Assembly (NCBI GenBank): GCA_016710985.1 | Contig: JADJTX010000006.1 | Location: 1-64,000, forward strand | Length of the DNA: 64,000 bases | Direction of reading: 5' to 3' | Source: Ignavibacteria bacterium | GTDB lineage: Bacteria > Bacteroidota > Ignavibacteria > Tepidaquicellales > Tepidaquicellaceae | In this document: one piece after another, positions 63,887 to 64,000 of the stretch | Layout: the number at the start of each line of letters is the position of its first letter | How positions within the stretch are numbered: position 1 is the stretch's first letter | Position numbers and translations under genes: made by a program | Notes under the pieces: model-generated | Seen by the model: the letters and a program-made list of their open reading frames with translations, nothing else | What the model was told of the DNA's origin: nothing | Databases searched by the model: none

Positions 63887-63964
63887 CAAAGAGTTTGGTA
63901 GAGCCATATTGGTTTCTGTCAATTTGTAAAGTAAAATTCAAAAACAAAAGAAAGGGGTAAAAAA

Positions 63965-64000
63965 ATGAAAAAATTAATACATCTGTTTCAACTGGTTATC
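63965..64000 (+). CDS. Start of an unidentified gene, cut by the window end
   Basis: ATG at 63965 preceded by AAAGGGG (63950-63956), reading MKKLIHLFQLVI. It sits where rplO (L15) is expected, but these 12 residues do not resemble the usual L15 start. They could be a signal-peptide start or a frame-damaged L15. Confidence 0.4.
   Translation, partial: MKKLIHLFQLVI

Overview
AT-rich bacterial chromosome segment, most consistent with the Bacteroidota/Ignavibacteriota (FCB) group. This placement is inferred from the large secreted proteins sharing one C-terminal module, a TonB-dependent receptor with a carboxypeptidase-like N-terminal domain, a histone-H1-like protein, several TTG starts, and TAnnTTTG-like -7 boxes in front of some genes. 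Many genes, including essential ones (rpsS, rplP, rpsQ), carry single-base breaks that mostly fall in homopolymers. These look like consensus errors in a draft or metagenomic assembly rather than real gene loss, so broken genes are given as whole loci here.

Layout. 1-16.4 kb: five consecutive + strand exoproteins (a BNR-repeat protein, an M12-type metallopeptidase, two proteins sharing a Cys-rich domain, an M14 carboxypeptidase). Each ends in the same beta-sandwich plus dockerin-like EF-hand module, and a sixth copy ends the GH9 glucanase at 26.3-28.7 kb. 16.5-31.8 kb: housekeeping and accessory genes (DnaJ-like, radC, a RAYT transposase with an internal REP palindrome, tRNA-Pro, MFS transporter, Ntn-hydrolase, metallophosphoesterase + DAG kinase, GH9, amidase, META lipoprotein, pdxH). 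32-41 kb: mgtE, PAP2, then the minus-strand hemW, lepB, lepA, H1-like gene and sdhD/sdhC. 41-48.3 kb: an M16 peptidase, then a tight operon of a receiver-only response regulator and a trimeric NADH-linked [FeFe] hydrogenase (hydC-hydB-hydA), followed by a membrane histidine kinase. 48.5-56.4 kb: EamA transporter, TonB receptor, an M16 peptidase pair (active + inactive subunit) and a MoxR ATPase. 56.7-63.9 kb: the distal S10 operon and spc operon from rplB to rpmD, with a tRNA-Gln gene inserted between rplR and rpsE.

The intergenic DNA is very rich in short-period (mostly 7-9 bp) degenerate tandem arrays, a different word at almost every locus. Many start in the last codons or stop codon of a gene. 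Between convergent genes the two arrays are usually reverse complements, so they could form long hairpins. Other spacers hold nested inverted repeats and REP-like palindromes. Together the genes suggest an anaerobic or facultative heterotroph that exports proteases and a glucanase, takes up substrates through TonB receptors and disposes of NADH electrons as H2. The strongest leads are the shared exoprotein C-terminal module, the gene-end arrays, the two-component-coupled short-HydB hydrogenase, and a possible common operator upstream of the hydrogenase operon and the TonB receptor.
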